Shown here: positions 35,615 to 44,073 of the stretch, piece after piece
How positions within the stretch are numbered: the stretch's first letter is position 1
How the letters are laid out: every line of letters starts with the position of its first letter
Assembly: GCF_028864635.1 (NCBI RefSeq)
Contig: NZ_CP104850.1
Span: forward strand, 1,184,001-1,248,000
Length of the DNA stretch: 64,000 nucleotides
Direction of reading: 5' to 3'
DNA from: Cloacibacterium sp. TD35
GTDB taxonomy: Bacteria > Bacteroidota > Bacteroidia > Flavobacteriales > Weeksellaceae
Position numbers and translations under genes: made by a program
Notes under the pieces: generated by a model
What the model was told of the DNA's origin: nothing
The model's database searches: none
The model's input: only the letters and a program-made list of their open reading frames with translations

Positions 35615-37765
35615 ATGAAAAAGACATTATGGTGCATGGCTCTAATTGCGTCAAATTTATCCCTGGCACAAGAGCAAAAAGCAGATAAAAATATTGAACA
35701 AATTACTTTAAAAGCAAGAAAAAAAGTAAATCAAGAGCGAAATGAATTCTCTAAAAACGCTCAAGCCACAGAAATTCTTTCAGATGAAGATCTTAATAGA
35801 AATAATTCTGCCCTTATAGAACAATCCCTCTCTACCATTTCGGGAGTTCAAGTAGATAAAAGAACAAACATCGGTGGGCAGAGAATTGTCATCAGAGGAT
35901 TCGGAAATGACCAAAAATTTAATAATTGGGGCGTAAAGGTCTATTGGAACAATATGCCATTAACCAATGCAGAAGGAATTACCCTATTAGATGATGTAGA
36001 TTTCTCTTATGTCAATAATATTGAAGTGATAAAAGGCCCTGCTTCTACCTTTTATGGAGGAGGAATTGGTGGAACCGTAAGATTTTATTCCCGAACTCAA
36101 TACACGAAAGGAACTTCTATTGCTCAAAATACCATGTTGGGTTCTCATAAATATTTTCAGTCGATAACACAGCTTAATACGTCTGATGTTAATTATTCTT
36201 TGAATGTAAATTACGGTCACATAGAAACTGACGGTTACAGACCAAGTGGAAATGGCTTGAAAAATTTCGTCAATATCAATGGGGAATATAAGCTAAACCC
36301 GAAACAGCGCATAACCTTATTTGCAAGTCAAGGTTATTCCCACGAAAAAGTGTCAGGACAAATTTCCTATAACGATTACTATGCAGGAATTGATGACGGA
36401 AATCCTTCGTACATTATCAAAGGTTCTGGCAGTAAAATTCACTCTACAAGAGTGGGATTAGGTCACATTTGGGAAATTTCTAAGCACTTCAAAAATTCTA
36501 CAACTGTTTTCTATTCTTCAATCAATCAAGACCGAATTGCAGACAAAGCTTTCGAGGTTTCTAGCAGTCCCAATGTAGGCTTCAGAACAGTATTCCAACA
36601 CAATCATCAGTGGGGTAGTTTTATCAATCAATTAGATTTTGGAGCAGAAGTTCAAAATTCTCGCTCACAGATTTCTAATTATCGTTTTACAGGAACCAAT
36701 CTCAATAATCCGCTAGAAATGTCACCTATTTCTAAAGGTTCTTATTTTAAGTATAACAATAACCAAAGCAATTATTTCGCAATCGAAAGACTCACTTACA
36801 AACCGTGGGATATTACCATTTTGGCGGGAGTAAGTTTGAACAGAATAAATTATGACAGAGAAGATCTTTTGGCTTTTGGCGGTTTAATTCCTGGCTATAA
36901 TAAAGATTTATCTTTCAGTAAAGATTATAAAGCTGTGGCAACTCCTCATTTAGCGGTTCAAAAAAAATGGAAGAATCAGATTTTTAATTTGAGTTACAGC
37001 GAAGGTTATAATGCACCTACAGCTTCTACTTCTTTTGTTTCTGGCGGAACCATTAACACCGTAAATGATGATTTAGAAGCAGAAAAAGCGAAAATGTGGG
37101 ATTTCAGTGTGCATGGTTTATTGATGAAAACCAAATTTGATTATCAAATTTCATTGTTTAATATCAATGTAAATAATAAACTCACACAGTTAAACGGAAC
37201 AGATTCTGGCAATAATGTGTACAGTTATTGGGCTAATACTGGGAATCAAAAAAACAAAGGTTTAGAGCTCAGTTTAGGATACAATTATACCAATGAAAAT
37301 GCTTTTATTTCTAAAATCACCCCTTTTATTAATTATTCACACTATAATTTTAAATACACTGATTTTGTAAATAGCGGAACCGATTTTTCGGGTAAAAAAG
37401 TAGTAGGAATTCCAGATGATAAATATGCTATCGGAATTGATTTCAATACTAAATATGGAATTTATTTGAATAATACTTTCAATTATTTAGGCAAAGTTTA
37501 TTCGGATTTTGCAAACGAAAATTTGGTTAAGGATTATTCATTACTGAACATGAAATTAGGATATAAAAAGACATTCGGGAAATATGATGTAGATGTTTTT
37601 GCCATCGGAAATAATCTTACGAATCAAAAAAACTATACTTTTTTATTTGTAGGAAATAATACGAATGATAACAAAGCAACTAGTTTGCTTAACTATGCAG
37701 ATGTAAATCCTGGGCCTAAAAAAGCTTACTTCTTTTTCGGGTTAAATATAAAATATCATTTATAA
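35615..37765 (+). CDS. TonB-dependent outer-membrane receptor
   Basis: 716 residues. Signal peptide ending SLA-QE (about 19); plug domain about 45-155 with the TonB-box-like start and the tell-tale RIVIRGFGNDQKFNNWGVKVYWNNMPLTNAEGITLLDDVDF and IEVIKGPASTFYGGGIGGTVRFYSR segments; then a beta barrel of about 22 strands ending in an aromatic-rich strand (KKAYFFFGLNIKYHL). Similar to siderophore or small-ligand receptors; the substrate is not readable. No SusD partner and no N-terminal carboxypeptidase-like domain. The upstream terminator makes it a separate unit, but it lies next to the phosphodiesterase gene. Confidence 0.9.
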   Translation: MKKTLWCMALIASNLSLAQEQKADKNIEQITLKARKKVNQERNEFSKNAQATEILSDEDLNRNNSALIEQSLSTISGVQVDKRTNIGGQRIVIRGFGNDQKFNNWGVKVYWNNMPLTNAEGITLLDDVDFSYVNNIEVIKGPASTFYGGGIGGTVRFYSRTQYTKGTSIAQNTMLGSHKYFQSITQLNTSDVNYSLNVNYGHIETDGYRPSGNGLKNFVNINGEYKLNPKQRITLFASQGYSHEKVSGQISYNDYYAGIDDGNPSYIIKGSGSKIHSTRVGLGHIWEISKHFKNSTTVFYSSINQDRIADKAFEVSSSPNVGFRTVFQHNHQWGSFINQLDFGAEVQNSRSQISNYRFTGTNLNNPLEMSPISKGSYFKYNNNQSNYFAIERLTYKPWDITILAGVSLNRINYDREDLLAFGGLIPGYNKDLSFSKDYKAVATPHLAVQKKWKNQIFNLSYSEGYNAPTASTSFVSGGTINTVNDDLEAEKAKMWDFSVHGLLMKTKFDYQISLFNINVNNKLTQLNGTDSGNNVYSYWANTGNQKNKGLELSLGYNYTNENAFISKITPFINYSHYNFKYTDFVNSGTDFSGKKVVGIPDDKYAIGIDFNTKYGIYLNNTFNYLGKVYSDFANENLVKDYSLLNMKLGYKKTFGKYDVDVFAIGNNLTNQKNYTFLFVGNNTNDNKATSLLNYADVNPGPKKAYFFFGLNIKYHL

Positions 37766-37800
37766 ATTAAAAAACCACTTCTAAAAGTGGTTTTTTAATT
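37765..37800 (+). terminator. Intrinsic terminator after the TonB receptor
   Basis: AATTAAAAAACCACTT / AAGTGGTTTTTTAATT with a CTAA loop. Confidence 0.85.
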
Positions 37801-37831
37801 ATTAGTTCAATTTTTATTCAACAAATGTGAT

Positions 37832-37839
37832 TATTTTTG
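37832..37839 (+). promoter_or_regulatory. -7 box (TATTTTTG) of the phosphodiesterase gene
   Basis: Exact TAnnTTTG ending 16 nt before the ATG at 37856. Confidence 0.5.
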
Positions 37840-37855
37840 TAGAAAATCATCTGTA

Positions 37856-39133
37856 ATGAAAAAAATATTTTCGGGTTTCGCTATTTTTCTGTTTTCTCTC
37901 TTTTTTGCTCAACACAACCTTGCAGTAGACACTGCACAAGTTATTACTCCTAATAGATTCAATTCTGCAGAAGCAGTAGAAAAACCATATCTTATTTTTA
38001 TTTCTGCAGACGGTTACAGATTTGATTACACCGAAAAATATAATGCTCAAAATCTCCAAAAATTTTCAAATGAAGGCGTAAAAGCAAAAGCTATGTTGCC
38101 AAGTTACCCAAGCATCACTTTCCCGAATCATTGGTCTATTATTACAGGTTTATATCCTTCTCATCATGGTTTGGTAGATAATTTTTTCTATGATTACACC
38201 AGAAAAGAAGCTTATGCGATGAATAAAAAAGAAAATGCAGAAGATGGTTTTTGGTACGGCGGAATTCCGCTTTGGAGTTTGGCAGAGCAACAAGGGATGG
38301 TTACCGCTTCTCTACAGTGGGTAGGCTCTGCAAGTGATGCTGGCAAAACCAGACCCACTTACTATTATCACTACCACGAAAAATTTTCACCAGAAGAAAA
38401 AATTAATAAAGTAGTAAATTGGTTAAAATTACCAGAAAATGTTCGTCCGCATTTTATTTCACTGTATTTTCCCGAGGTAGATGGAGCCGGTCATCGATTT
38501 GGACCAGAGTCTCCAGAAGCCGAAAAATCTGTACAATTGGTAGACAACACCATCGGAAATTTGGTAAATAAAGTGAATGAATTGGGTTTGAAAAACGTAA
38601 ATTTCATCTTCGTTTCAGACCACGGAATGATTAAAGTTGATAAAGAAAATCCGCTTTCTATTCCAGAAATACTTCTGAATAAAGAAAAATTTGATATTTA
38701 TAATTCTCAAACTTTACTCAGAGTGGTTGTTAAAAATCCAGATGAGGTAAAATTAGCATATCGTGAATTGAAAAACTCAAAAACAGAAGATTATCAAGTG
38801 TTTTTGACCAAAAAATTCCCGAAAGAATTGCATTATGGAACGAAAGATGATAAGTATAACCGCATCGGTCAAATTTTATTAGTGCCAAATGCACCCAAAA
38901 TATTTTTAGAAAAAGGAAAAACCACTTCTTCAGGAAAACATGGTTACAATCCTAGAAAAACACCAGAAATGAAAGCTGCTTTTTATGCCTGGGGAAATGT
39001 TTTCAGAAGTCATGAAGTAATTGATGAATTCCAGAATGTGAGTGTCTATCCTTTGGTTGCAGAAATTCTTGGGTTAAAAATTTCAGAACCTATTGACGGG
39101 AAACTTTCAGAGGTTAAAAAAGCCTTGAAATAG
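37856..39133 (+). CDS. Ectonucleotide pyrophosphatase/phosphodiesterase (NPP-like)
   Basis: 425 residues, signal peptide to about 19 (LFFAQH). Alkaline-phosphatase fold with zinc ligands and nucleophile: IFISADGYRFDY (Asp52), PSITFPNHWSI (Thr88), FPEVDGAGHRFGP (Asp and His), VSDHGM (Asp-His) and the C-terminal GKHGYNPRK (His). These proteins hydrolyse nucleotide or phospholipid phosphodiester bonds outside the cytoplasm; the exact substrate is unclear. It is convergent with dinB, 3 nt between stops. Confidence 0.9.
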   Translation: MKKIFSGFAIFLFSLFFAQHNLAVDTAQVITPNRFNSAEAVEKPYLIFISADGYRFDYTEKYNAQNLQKFSNEGVKAKAMLPSYPSITFPNHWSIITGLYPSHHGLVDNFFYDYTRKEAYAMNKKENAEDGFWYGGIPLWSLAEQQGMVTASLQWVGSASDAGKTRPTYYYHYHEKFSPEEKINKVVNWLKLPENVRPHFISLYFPEVDGAGHRFGPESPEAEKSVQLVDNTIGNLVNKVNELGLKNVNFIFVSDHGMIKVDKENPLSIPEILLNKEKFDIYNSQTLLRVVVKNPDEVKLAYRELKNSKTEDYQVFLTKKFPKELHYGTKDDKYNRIGQILLVPNAPKIFLEKGKTTSSGKHGYNPRKTPEMKAAFYAWGNVFRSHEVIDEFQNVSVYPLVAEILGLKISEPIDGKLSEVKKALK

Positions 39134-39136
39134 ATT

Positions 39137-40222
39137 TTATTCAAATTCTTCAAAAGGAATTTTGAGCTGTACAGAAATTTGTTTTTTCTCTTCTGTGTTG
39201 AGGTTAGAAAGCGATAAGCCTAACAAACGAATAGCTTTATTATAAGGTCTTAGTTCCCAAAGTTTCTGAGCAGTTTCGTAGAAATCTTCAGCGTTTTCAT
39301 AGTAAACTTCTTGTGTTTTGCTTCGGGTGTATTGAGAAAAATCCTTGTATTTTATTTTTAAAGTCAATGTTTTACCCTTAATTTCCCTTTTAGAAAGCCT
39401 AGATTCTAATTCTTCGCTTAGCGATTTGAGTTTTTGCTGGAGTTCTTCATCTTCGTTGATATCATCCCAAAAAGTATGTTCTACACCTACACTTTTTTGA
39501 ATTCGGTGAGGTTTTACTTCTCCGTGATGAATTCCACGAACCACATTATAGTAGTAAATTCCAGATTTTCCGAAAAGTCTTGCTAGTTCTTCCAGAGATT
39601 TTGCCTTCAGATCTTTGCCTTTGAAAATCTGTAAACTGTACATTTTATTAGCGGTAACTTTTCCTATTCCGTAGAATTTTTCAATCGGAAGTTCTTCTAA
39701 AAAGTCTAAAATCTGAGTAGGATGAATGGTTTTTTGTCCGTTGGGTTTATTGATATCCGAAGCTACTTTGGCCAAAAATTTATTCACCGAAATTCCCGCA
39801 GAAGCAGTGAGCCCTGTTTCATCAAAAATTTTTTGACGAATTTTTCTTGCAATCTCATTGGCAGACTCTATATTTTTCTTGTTTTCGGTAACGTCTAGAT
39901 AGGCTTCGTCTAGAGAAAGCGGCTCTACCAAATCGGTATATTCATGAAAAATCTCTCTGATTTTCTGTGAAATTTCTTTGTAACGATGAAATCTTGGCTT
40001 TACAAAAATAAGATGCGGACATTTTTCTTTGGCAATTTTGCTCGACATGGCAGAACGAACGCCAAATTTTCGGGCTTCGTAACTTGCAGCAGCTACTACA
40101 CCTCTGTGTTCACCGCCTACTGCAATGGGTTTTCCTTTGAGTTCAGGCTGGTCGTGCTGTTCCACAGAAGCGTAAAACGCATCCATATCTACATGTATGA
40201 TTTTTCTCTGCGGGATTTGCAT
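39137..40222 (-). CDS. dinB: DNA polymerase IV
   Basis: 361 residues. Error-prone Y-family polymerase. Catalytic acidic residues in KIIHVDMDAFYASVEQ (Asp12) and EPLSLDEAYLDVT (Asp-Glu); HhH region FYGIGKVTANKMYSL and little-finger region follow. The C-terminal QLKIPFEEFE may be a sliding-clamp motif. An upstream frame extends to GTG at 40270, but the ATG at 40222 matches the family opening and lies 4 nt after a TATCTTTG box, so the mRNA may be leaderless. It is the second Y-family enzyme in the window. Confidence 0.93.
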   Translation of the reverse strand: MQIPQRKIIHVDMDAFYASVEQHDQPELKGKPIAVGGEHRGVVAAASYEARKFGVRSAMSSKIAKEKCPHLIFVKPRFHRYKEISQKIREIFHEYTDLVEPLSLDEAYLDVTENKKNIESANEIARKIRQKIFDETGLTASAGISVNKFLAKVASDINKPNGQKTIHPTQILDFLEELPIEKFYGIGKVTANKMYSLQIFKGKDLKAKSLEELARLFGKSGIYYYNVVRGIHHGEVKPHRIQKSVGVEHTFWDDINEDEELQQKLKSLSEELESRLSKREIKGKTLTLKIKYKDFSQYTRSKTQEVYYENAEDFYETAQKLWELRPYNKAIRLLGLSLSNLNTEEKKQISVQLKIPFEEFE

Positions 40223-40225
40223 ACA

Positions 40226-40233
40226 CAAAGATA
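40226..40233 (-). promoter_or_regulatory. -7 box (TATCTTTG) of dinB, touching the start codon
   Basis: Exact TAnnTTTG on the minus strand. With the usual box position the transcript would start at or next to the ATG. Confidence 0.55.
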
Positions 40234-40258
40234 AGGAATTGGGATTTTTAGAATGAAC

Positions 40259-40286
40259 AAAAAAAAACACCTCGAAAATCGAGGTG
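40259..40286 (-). terminator. Intrinsic terminator of the 26-codon unit
   Basis: CACCTCGA / TCGAGGTG with AAA loop; nine T on the minus strand. It lies upstream of dinB and 22 nt past the small ORF stop. Confidence 0.85.
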
Positions 40287-40308
40287 CTTCCTATGAAAAA
40301 TATTTAGA

Positions 40309-40389
40309 TTAGGTATAGTTATCTTTCCTCCTGAGAAGGAAATAGGCTACTTTAAAGGCAACTAATCTAAATGTATTCATTTTTTTCAT
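40309..40389 (-). CDS. Candidate 26-residue small protein
   Basis: Minus-strand frame from ATG 40389 to TAA 40309, 26 codons, with a second in-frame ATG three codons in (23-residue form). The product is a single helix-like, basic, hydrophobic peptide: NTFRLVAFKVAYFLLRRKDN in its middle. It has a TAATTTTG box 14 nt upstream and a strong terminator 22 nt after the stop, and no other gene shares the unit. Sequence suggests a membrane-surface amphipathic helix. I do not recognise it. The alternative is a small RNA whose ORF is incidental. Confidence 0.55.
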   Translation of the reverse strand: MKKMNTFRLVAFKVAYFLLRRKDNYT

Positions 40390-40402
40390 TTTTACTATGA
40401 AA

Positions 40403-40410
40403 CAAAATTA
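40403..40410 (-). promoter_or_regulatory. -7 box (TAATTTTG) of the 26-codon unit
   Basis: Exact TAnnTTTG on the minus strand, 13 nt before the ATG. No clear -33 element. Confidence 0.5.
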
Positions 40411-40467
40411 AGATGAGCTGAGCTCAGTGTTTTTACAGAATTTTATTTTTACGTTATAGAATTTTCA

Positions 40468-40498
40468 TAAAAAAACGCTTCAATATTTTGAAGCGTTT
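40468..40498 (-). terminator. Intrinsic terminator of punA
   Basis: Stem AAACGCTTCAA / TTGAAGCGTTT with a TATT loop; T-run on the minus strand, 23 nt after the punA stop. Confidence 0.8.
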
Positions 40499-40520
40499 GA
40501 ATATTTTGAATTGAAAACGG

Positions 40521-41336
40521 TTATTGATAATTTTTCACCAAGCCTTTTACAATTTTAATCACATTTGGCATTGCTTTATTAGCCGCTTGTAAAACTTCTT
40601 CGTGAGAAACGGTGAAAGCGATTTCTGGTCCGCCAACATCCGTGATGATAGAAATACCGAAACAATCCATTCCCATGTGTTTCGCTACAATCACTTCTGG
40701 AACGGTACTCATACCTACTGCATCTCCTCCAATTGCTCTTACCATTCCGTATTCTGCAGGTGTTTCGAAAGTAGGGCCTTGAAGCGCAAGGTAACAACCT
40801 TTGTGCACTTTAATACCTAAGTTTTGTGCTGTTTCTTCTGCTACTGCAATCATTTTTCGGTTGTAAGGCTCACTCATATCTACGAATCTTGGTCCCAGTT
40901 CATCAATATTTTTACCACGAAGCGGATGTTCAGGCATCATATTGATATGGTCTTCGATAATCATAATATCTGCTACTCTAAAATTAGGATTTACCCCGCC
41001 AGAAGCATTAGATACGATTAAATTCTGAATTCCCAACAATTTAAAAACTCTGAAAGGAAAAGTTACTGTTTCCATAGAATGACCTTCGTAGTAGTGAAAT
41101 CTACCACTCATCATCAATACTTTTTTGCCTTCTAAAATTCCGTAAATCAATTTTCCACCATGACCTACCACTGTAGTTTGTGGGAAATTAGGAATTTCGT
41201 GATATTCTAAAGTGTGAATAGCCTCTACTTCTTTTTGTAATTTGCCTAAACCAGAACCCAAAACGATCGCAAAATCAGGAGTTTCTTGAATAATATTTTG
41301 GATGAATTCGGCGGTTTGTTTAATTTTTTCTAACAT
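40521..41336 (-). CDS. punA: Purine-nucleoside phosphorylase
   Basis: Splits purine nucleosides with phosphate in purine salvage. 271 residues, trimeric class. Motifs: IVLGSGLGKL (about 24-33), TTVVGHGGKLIYG (phosphate site), MMSGRFHYYEGHSM, IVSNASGGVNPNFRV, and GDAVGMSTVPEVIVA with the purine-site residues. Overlaps the end of lpxK by 17 nt, so the two are translationally coupled despite unrelated pathways. Confidence 0.95.
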   Translation of the reverse strand: MLEKIKQTAEFIQNIIQETPDFAIVLGSGLGKLQKEVEAIHTLEYHEIPNFPQTTVVGHGGKLIYGILEGKKVLMMSGRFHYYEGHSMETVTFPFRVFKLLGIQNLIVSNASGGVNPNFRVADIMIIEDHINMMPEHPLRGKNIDELGPRFVDMSEPYNRKMIAVAEETAQNLGIKVHKGCYLALQGPTFETPAEYGMVRAIGGDAVGMSTVPEVIVAKHMGMDCFGISIITDVGGPEIAFTVSHEEVLQAANKAMPNVIKIVKGLVKNYQ

Positions 41337-42351
41337 AATCTTGAATGATTTGATTAAATTCTTCTGCGCGGTCTATTTCTACATTAATCGGCCAATAGTA
41401 TAATTTTTCTCTTAAATAATCGAAACCTTTTAAGCGAACATAATCTTTTTCTGTAGTCAGAATCAGTCTATATTCTCCAAGTTTTTCGTATTCTTTTTTG
41501 ATGAGAGAAATATCTTCTGTACTGAAACTGTGATGATCCTTGAATCGTAAGTGTTTTACATTTGAGCTGTATCTTTTTACTTCTTCCACAAAGGTTTTTG
41601 GGTTGGCAATTCCTGTAATCAGGAGAATGTCATAATAACTCATGTTGTTATCTGGAAGTTTCAATTTTGGGTCAAAACAAAAAATTTCTTCATCATAATT
41701 GATGGTTGAGAAGAACACTTTTTGATAATATCTGGGTTTAATTCTAGAAATATAGAATTGTTTTTTTTCTTCGGTGATATTTTCTGGACACTTGGTCACT
41801 ACAATAATGTTAGCACGTTTTGCTCCACGTCTTGATTCTCTAAGATTGCCAGCAGGCAAAACAAAATCTTTGAAATATGGGTCATTATAATCTGTCAACA
41901 GAATATTAAAACCTGGTTTTATTCTACGGTGTTGGTAGCTATCATCTAGCAAAAGAACATCTAGATCCATATCTTCGATGATTTTTTTTGCCCCAAAAAC
42001 ACGGTCTTCACAAACTCCGATGGCAAATCTATTTTTAAATCTTTCGAAGAGTTGCATAGCCTCGTCTCCCACCATTTTAAAATTACTGTCGTAATTTACA
42101 ATACCATAACCTTTGGTTTTTCTTCCGTAACCACGAGATAGAACGCCTGTTCTAAAATTTTTTGCAAGATAATCTGCCAAATACATTACCATAGGTGATT
42201 TTCCACTGCCACCTACAGATAGATTTCCTACGCCAATCATAGGAGTTTTAAATTTCGTAGAAGAAAAAATTCCCCAATCGTACATTCTGTTTCTAAGGGC
42301 AGTAACAAAATGATAAACCAAGGAAAATGGGTAGAGATACCATCTTTTCAT
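41320..42351 (-). CDS. lpxK: Tetraacyldisaccharide 4'-kinase
   Basis: 343 residues. Phosphorylates the lipid A precursor at the inner membrane. N-terminal membrane-association helix, then Walker A GVGNLSVGGSGKSPMVMYLADYL (about 41-63), GVLSRGYGRKTKGYGIV, a catalytic/acidic VLLLDDSYQHRRIKPG (D-D-x-x-QHR), and a C-terminal domain with ILTTEKDYVRLK. The QHR variant of the second motif is the usual LpxK signature. A TAAATTTG box lies about 50 nt upstream. Confidence 0.94.
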   Translation of the reverse strand: MKRWYLYPFSLVYHFVTALRNRMYDWGIFSSTKFKTPMIGVGNLSVGGSGKSPMVMYLADYLAKNFRTGVLSRGYGRKTKGYGIVNYDSNFKMVGDEAMQLFERFKNRFAIGVCEDRVFGAKKIIEDMDLDVLLLDDSYQHRRIKPGFNILLTDYNDPYFKDFVLPAGNLRESRRGAKRANIIVVTKCPENITEEKKQFYISRIKPRYYQKVFFSTINYDEEIFCFDPKLKLPDNNMSYYDILLITGIANPKTFVEEVKRYSSNVKHLRFKDHHSFSTEDISLIKKEYEKLGEYRLILTTEKDYVRLKGFDYLREKLYYWPINVEIDRAEEFNQIIQDYVRKN

Positions 42352-42400
42352 GCAATAAATTTTCTTTCTGACGATTGAAATTCGCCATTTAATCAGGGGG

Positions 42401-42408
42401 CAAATTTA
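42401..42408 (-). promoter_or_regulatory. -7 box (TAAATTTG) of lpxK-punA
   Basis: Exact TAnnTTTG on the minus strand followed by CC, giving a leader of about 46 nt. Confidence 0.5.
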
Positions 42409-42513
42409 CGAAATTTTTAAAGATTTTTTTTGTCTAATTCATCGACTTATTAACATTGAGAAGTCTAGACTGCTTTAAGTATTTAGAAAAAATTAACTTT
42501 CATCATCTTTTCT

Positions 42514-42521
42514 TATCTTTG
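42514..42521 (+). promoter_or_regulatory. -7 box (TATCTTTG) of yicC
   Basis: Exact TAnnTTTG, 18 nt before the ATG at 42540. It decides the start: the longer frame from 42456 would begin upstream of this promoter. Confidence 0.65.
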
Positions 42522-42539
42522 TGCTTACATATATACATT

Positions 42540-43397
42540 ATGATTTTATCAATGACAGGCTTCGGAAGAGCCGAAGGTATTTTTGAAGGAAAAAAAATTA
42601 GCATCGAACTTAAATCGCTTAACAGTAAATCATTTGACTTAAATCTGAGAATTCCACTTCGTTACAAAGAAAAAGAATTCGAAGTAAGAAAATTGTTAAA
42701 TGATACCATTCTCAGAGGAAAAGTAGACTGCTATATCAATTGCGAAACCATCGATGATTGCAATGATGTAAAAATCAATCAAGACATTGTAAAAGCATAC
42801 ATGAATCAGCTGCGTGAGATTTCTCCCAATGCAGAAGAGTTCGAATACCTGAAAATGGCTATCAGAATGCCTGAAGCAATTAACGGGAAACCAGCAGAAT
42901 TAAATGAAGAAGAGTGGAAATCTTTGGAAAATTTGATTAAAGAAGCTTTAGCAAAATTTGTAGATTTCAGAAAGACGGAAGGTGCAATTTTACACGAAGA
43001 ACTGGCTAAAAATCTTAAAAATATTGAAGAAAATCTTCTCAAAGTCATTCCTTACGAAGACGAAAGAATGGTAGCGGTAAAAGAACGTTATCAGAATACT
43101 TTGAAAGAATTTGAAAACGTAGATGAGACCAGATTCTATCAAGAACTGGCTTATTACACTGAAAAATTAGACATTTCTGAAGAAAAAGTACGTTTAACTC
43201 AGCATCTAAAATATTATTTAGAAGTGATGCAAAGCGAAAACTTCAACGGAAAAAAACTAGGGTTTATTTCTCAAGAAATCGGCAGAGAAATCAATACATT
43301 AGGTTCTAAAGCCAATCACCACGAAATCCAAAAACTGGTAGTGATGATGAAAGACGATTTAGAAAAAATTAAAGAACAAACGTTAAACGTATTGTAA
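42540..43397 (+). CDS. YicC/YloC family endoribonuclease
   Basis: 285 residues from ATG 42540. Opening MILSMTGFGRAEGIFEGKKISIELKSLNSKSFDLNLRIP is the YicC N-terminal domain; the C-terminal domain has the acidic helix DISEEKVRLTQHLKYYLEVMQSE and the GKKLGFISQEIGREINTLGSKANHHEIQKLVVMMKDDLEKIKEQTLNV signature. E. coli YicC is an endoribonuclease acting on small RNAs; that role here is family knowledge. The longer frame from 42456 adds 28 residues upstream of the promoter and is rejected. gmk follows, the common pair. Confidence 0.92.
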   Translation: MILSMTGFGRAEGIFEGKKISIELKSLNSKSFDLNLRIPLRYKEKEFEVRKLLNDTILRGKVDCYINCETIDDCNDVKINQDIVKAYMNQLREISPNAEEFEYLKMAIRMPEAINGKPAELNEEEWKSLENLIKEALAKFVDFRKTEGAILHEELAKNLKNIEENLLKVIPYEDERMVAVKERYQNTLKEFENVDETRFYQELAYYTEKLDISEEKVRLTQHLKYYLEVMQSENFNGKKLGFISQEIGREINTLGSKANHHEIQKLVVMMKDDLEKIKEQTLNVL

Positions 43398-43425
43398 TGA
43401 TGAGTTATAAGTCATGAGTTATAAG
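43398..43425 (+). repeat. Heptamer array A in the yicC-gmk spacer
   Basis: TGATGAG, TTATAAG, TCATGAG, TTATAAG in strict 7-nt phase (14-nt higher unit), starting right after the yicC stop codon. Confidence 0.8.
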
Positions 43426-43445
43426 TTGTTTTTTAGTCTCTAAAT

Positions 43446-43480
43446 AACTCATCATTCATAATTCATCACTCATAACTATT
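43446..43480 (+). repeat. Heptamer array B in the yicC-gmk spacer (inverted relative to A)
   Basis: AACTCAT, CATTCAT, AATTCAT, CACTCAT, AACTATT in strict 7-nt phase, ending 4 nt before gmk. The unit is the reverse complement type of array A (ATGAGTT), so the two can fold against each other. Confidence 0.8.
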
Positions 43481-43484
43481 AAAA

Positions 43485-44048
43485 ATGAACAAAGTAATTA
43501 TATTTTCAGCACCTTCAGGAAGTGGTAAAACCACTTTGGTAAAATATTGTTTAGGTGTTTTTCCTGAACTTCAATTTTCCATTTCAGCTACAACCAGAGC
43601 ATTGAGAGGTGAAGAAATTCACGGGAAAGACTATTTTTTTCTTTCAGTAGAAGAATTTAAAAAACTGATTGCAGAAAATGCTTTTGTAGAATACGAAGAA
43701 GTTTATCAGGATAAATTCTACGGAACTCTAAAATCTGAAGTAGAAAGGATTTGGCAAGAAGGAAAAGTGGTCATCTTCGATGTAGATGTAAAAGGTGGCG
43801 TAAACCTGAAGAAAAATTTTGGTGAAAATGCCCTTTCTATTTTTATTGCACCGCCTTCTATAGACGAATTGGAACGAAGATTGATATCTAGAGCTACAGA
43901 TGATTTGGAAACCATCAAAACCAGAGTAGCAAAAGCCAAAGAAGAAATGACGTATGCTGAAGAATTTGACCAAATTATCATTAATGATGATTTAGAAACC
44001 GCTCAGAAAGAAATTGAGCGAATTGTAAGAAATTTTATTGAAGAATAA
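43485..44048 (+). CDS. gmk: Guanylate kinase
   Basis: Phosphorylates GMP to GDP. 187 residues with P-loop [14 protein letters not shown] (about 8-21), GMP-binding [21 protein letters not shown] and [18 protein letters not shown], and a lid region with [20 protein letters not shown]. No clear promoter in the spacer, so it is probably on the yicC transcript. Its end precedes nadA by 25 nt from the chosen nadA start. Confidence 0.96.
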   Translation: MNKVIIFSAPSGSGKTTLVKYCLGVFPELQFSISATTRALRGEEIHGKDYFFLSVEEFKKLIAENAFVEYEEVYQDKFYGTLKSEVERIWQEGKVVIFDVDVKGGVNLKKNFGENALSIFIAPPSIDELERRLISRATDDLETIKTRVAKAKEEMTYAEEFDQIIINDDLETAQKEIERIVRNFIEE

Positions 44049-44073
44049 AACCAACACCAAATACGATTACCAA

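Noticed and set aside
42456-42539. 28-residue N-terminal extension of YicC
   Set aside because: It would start upstream of the TATCTTTG box; the ATG at 42540 begins the conserved domain at once.
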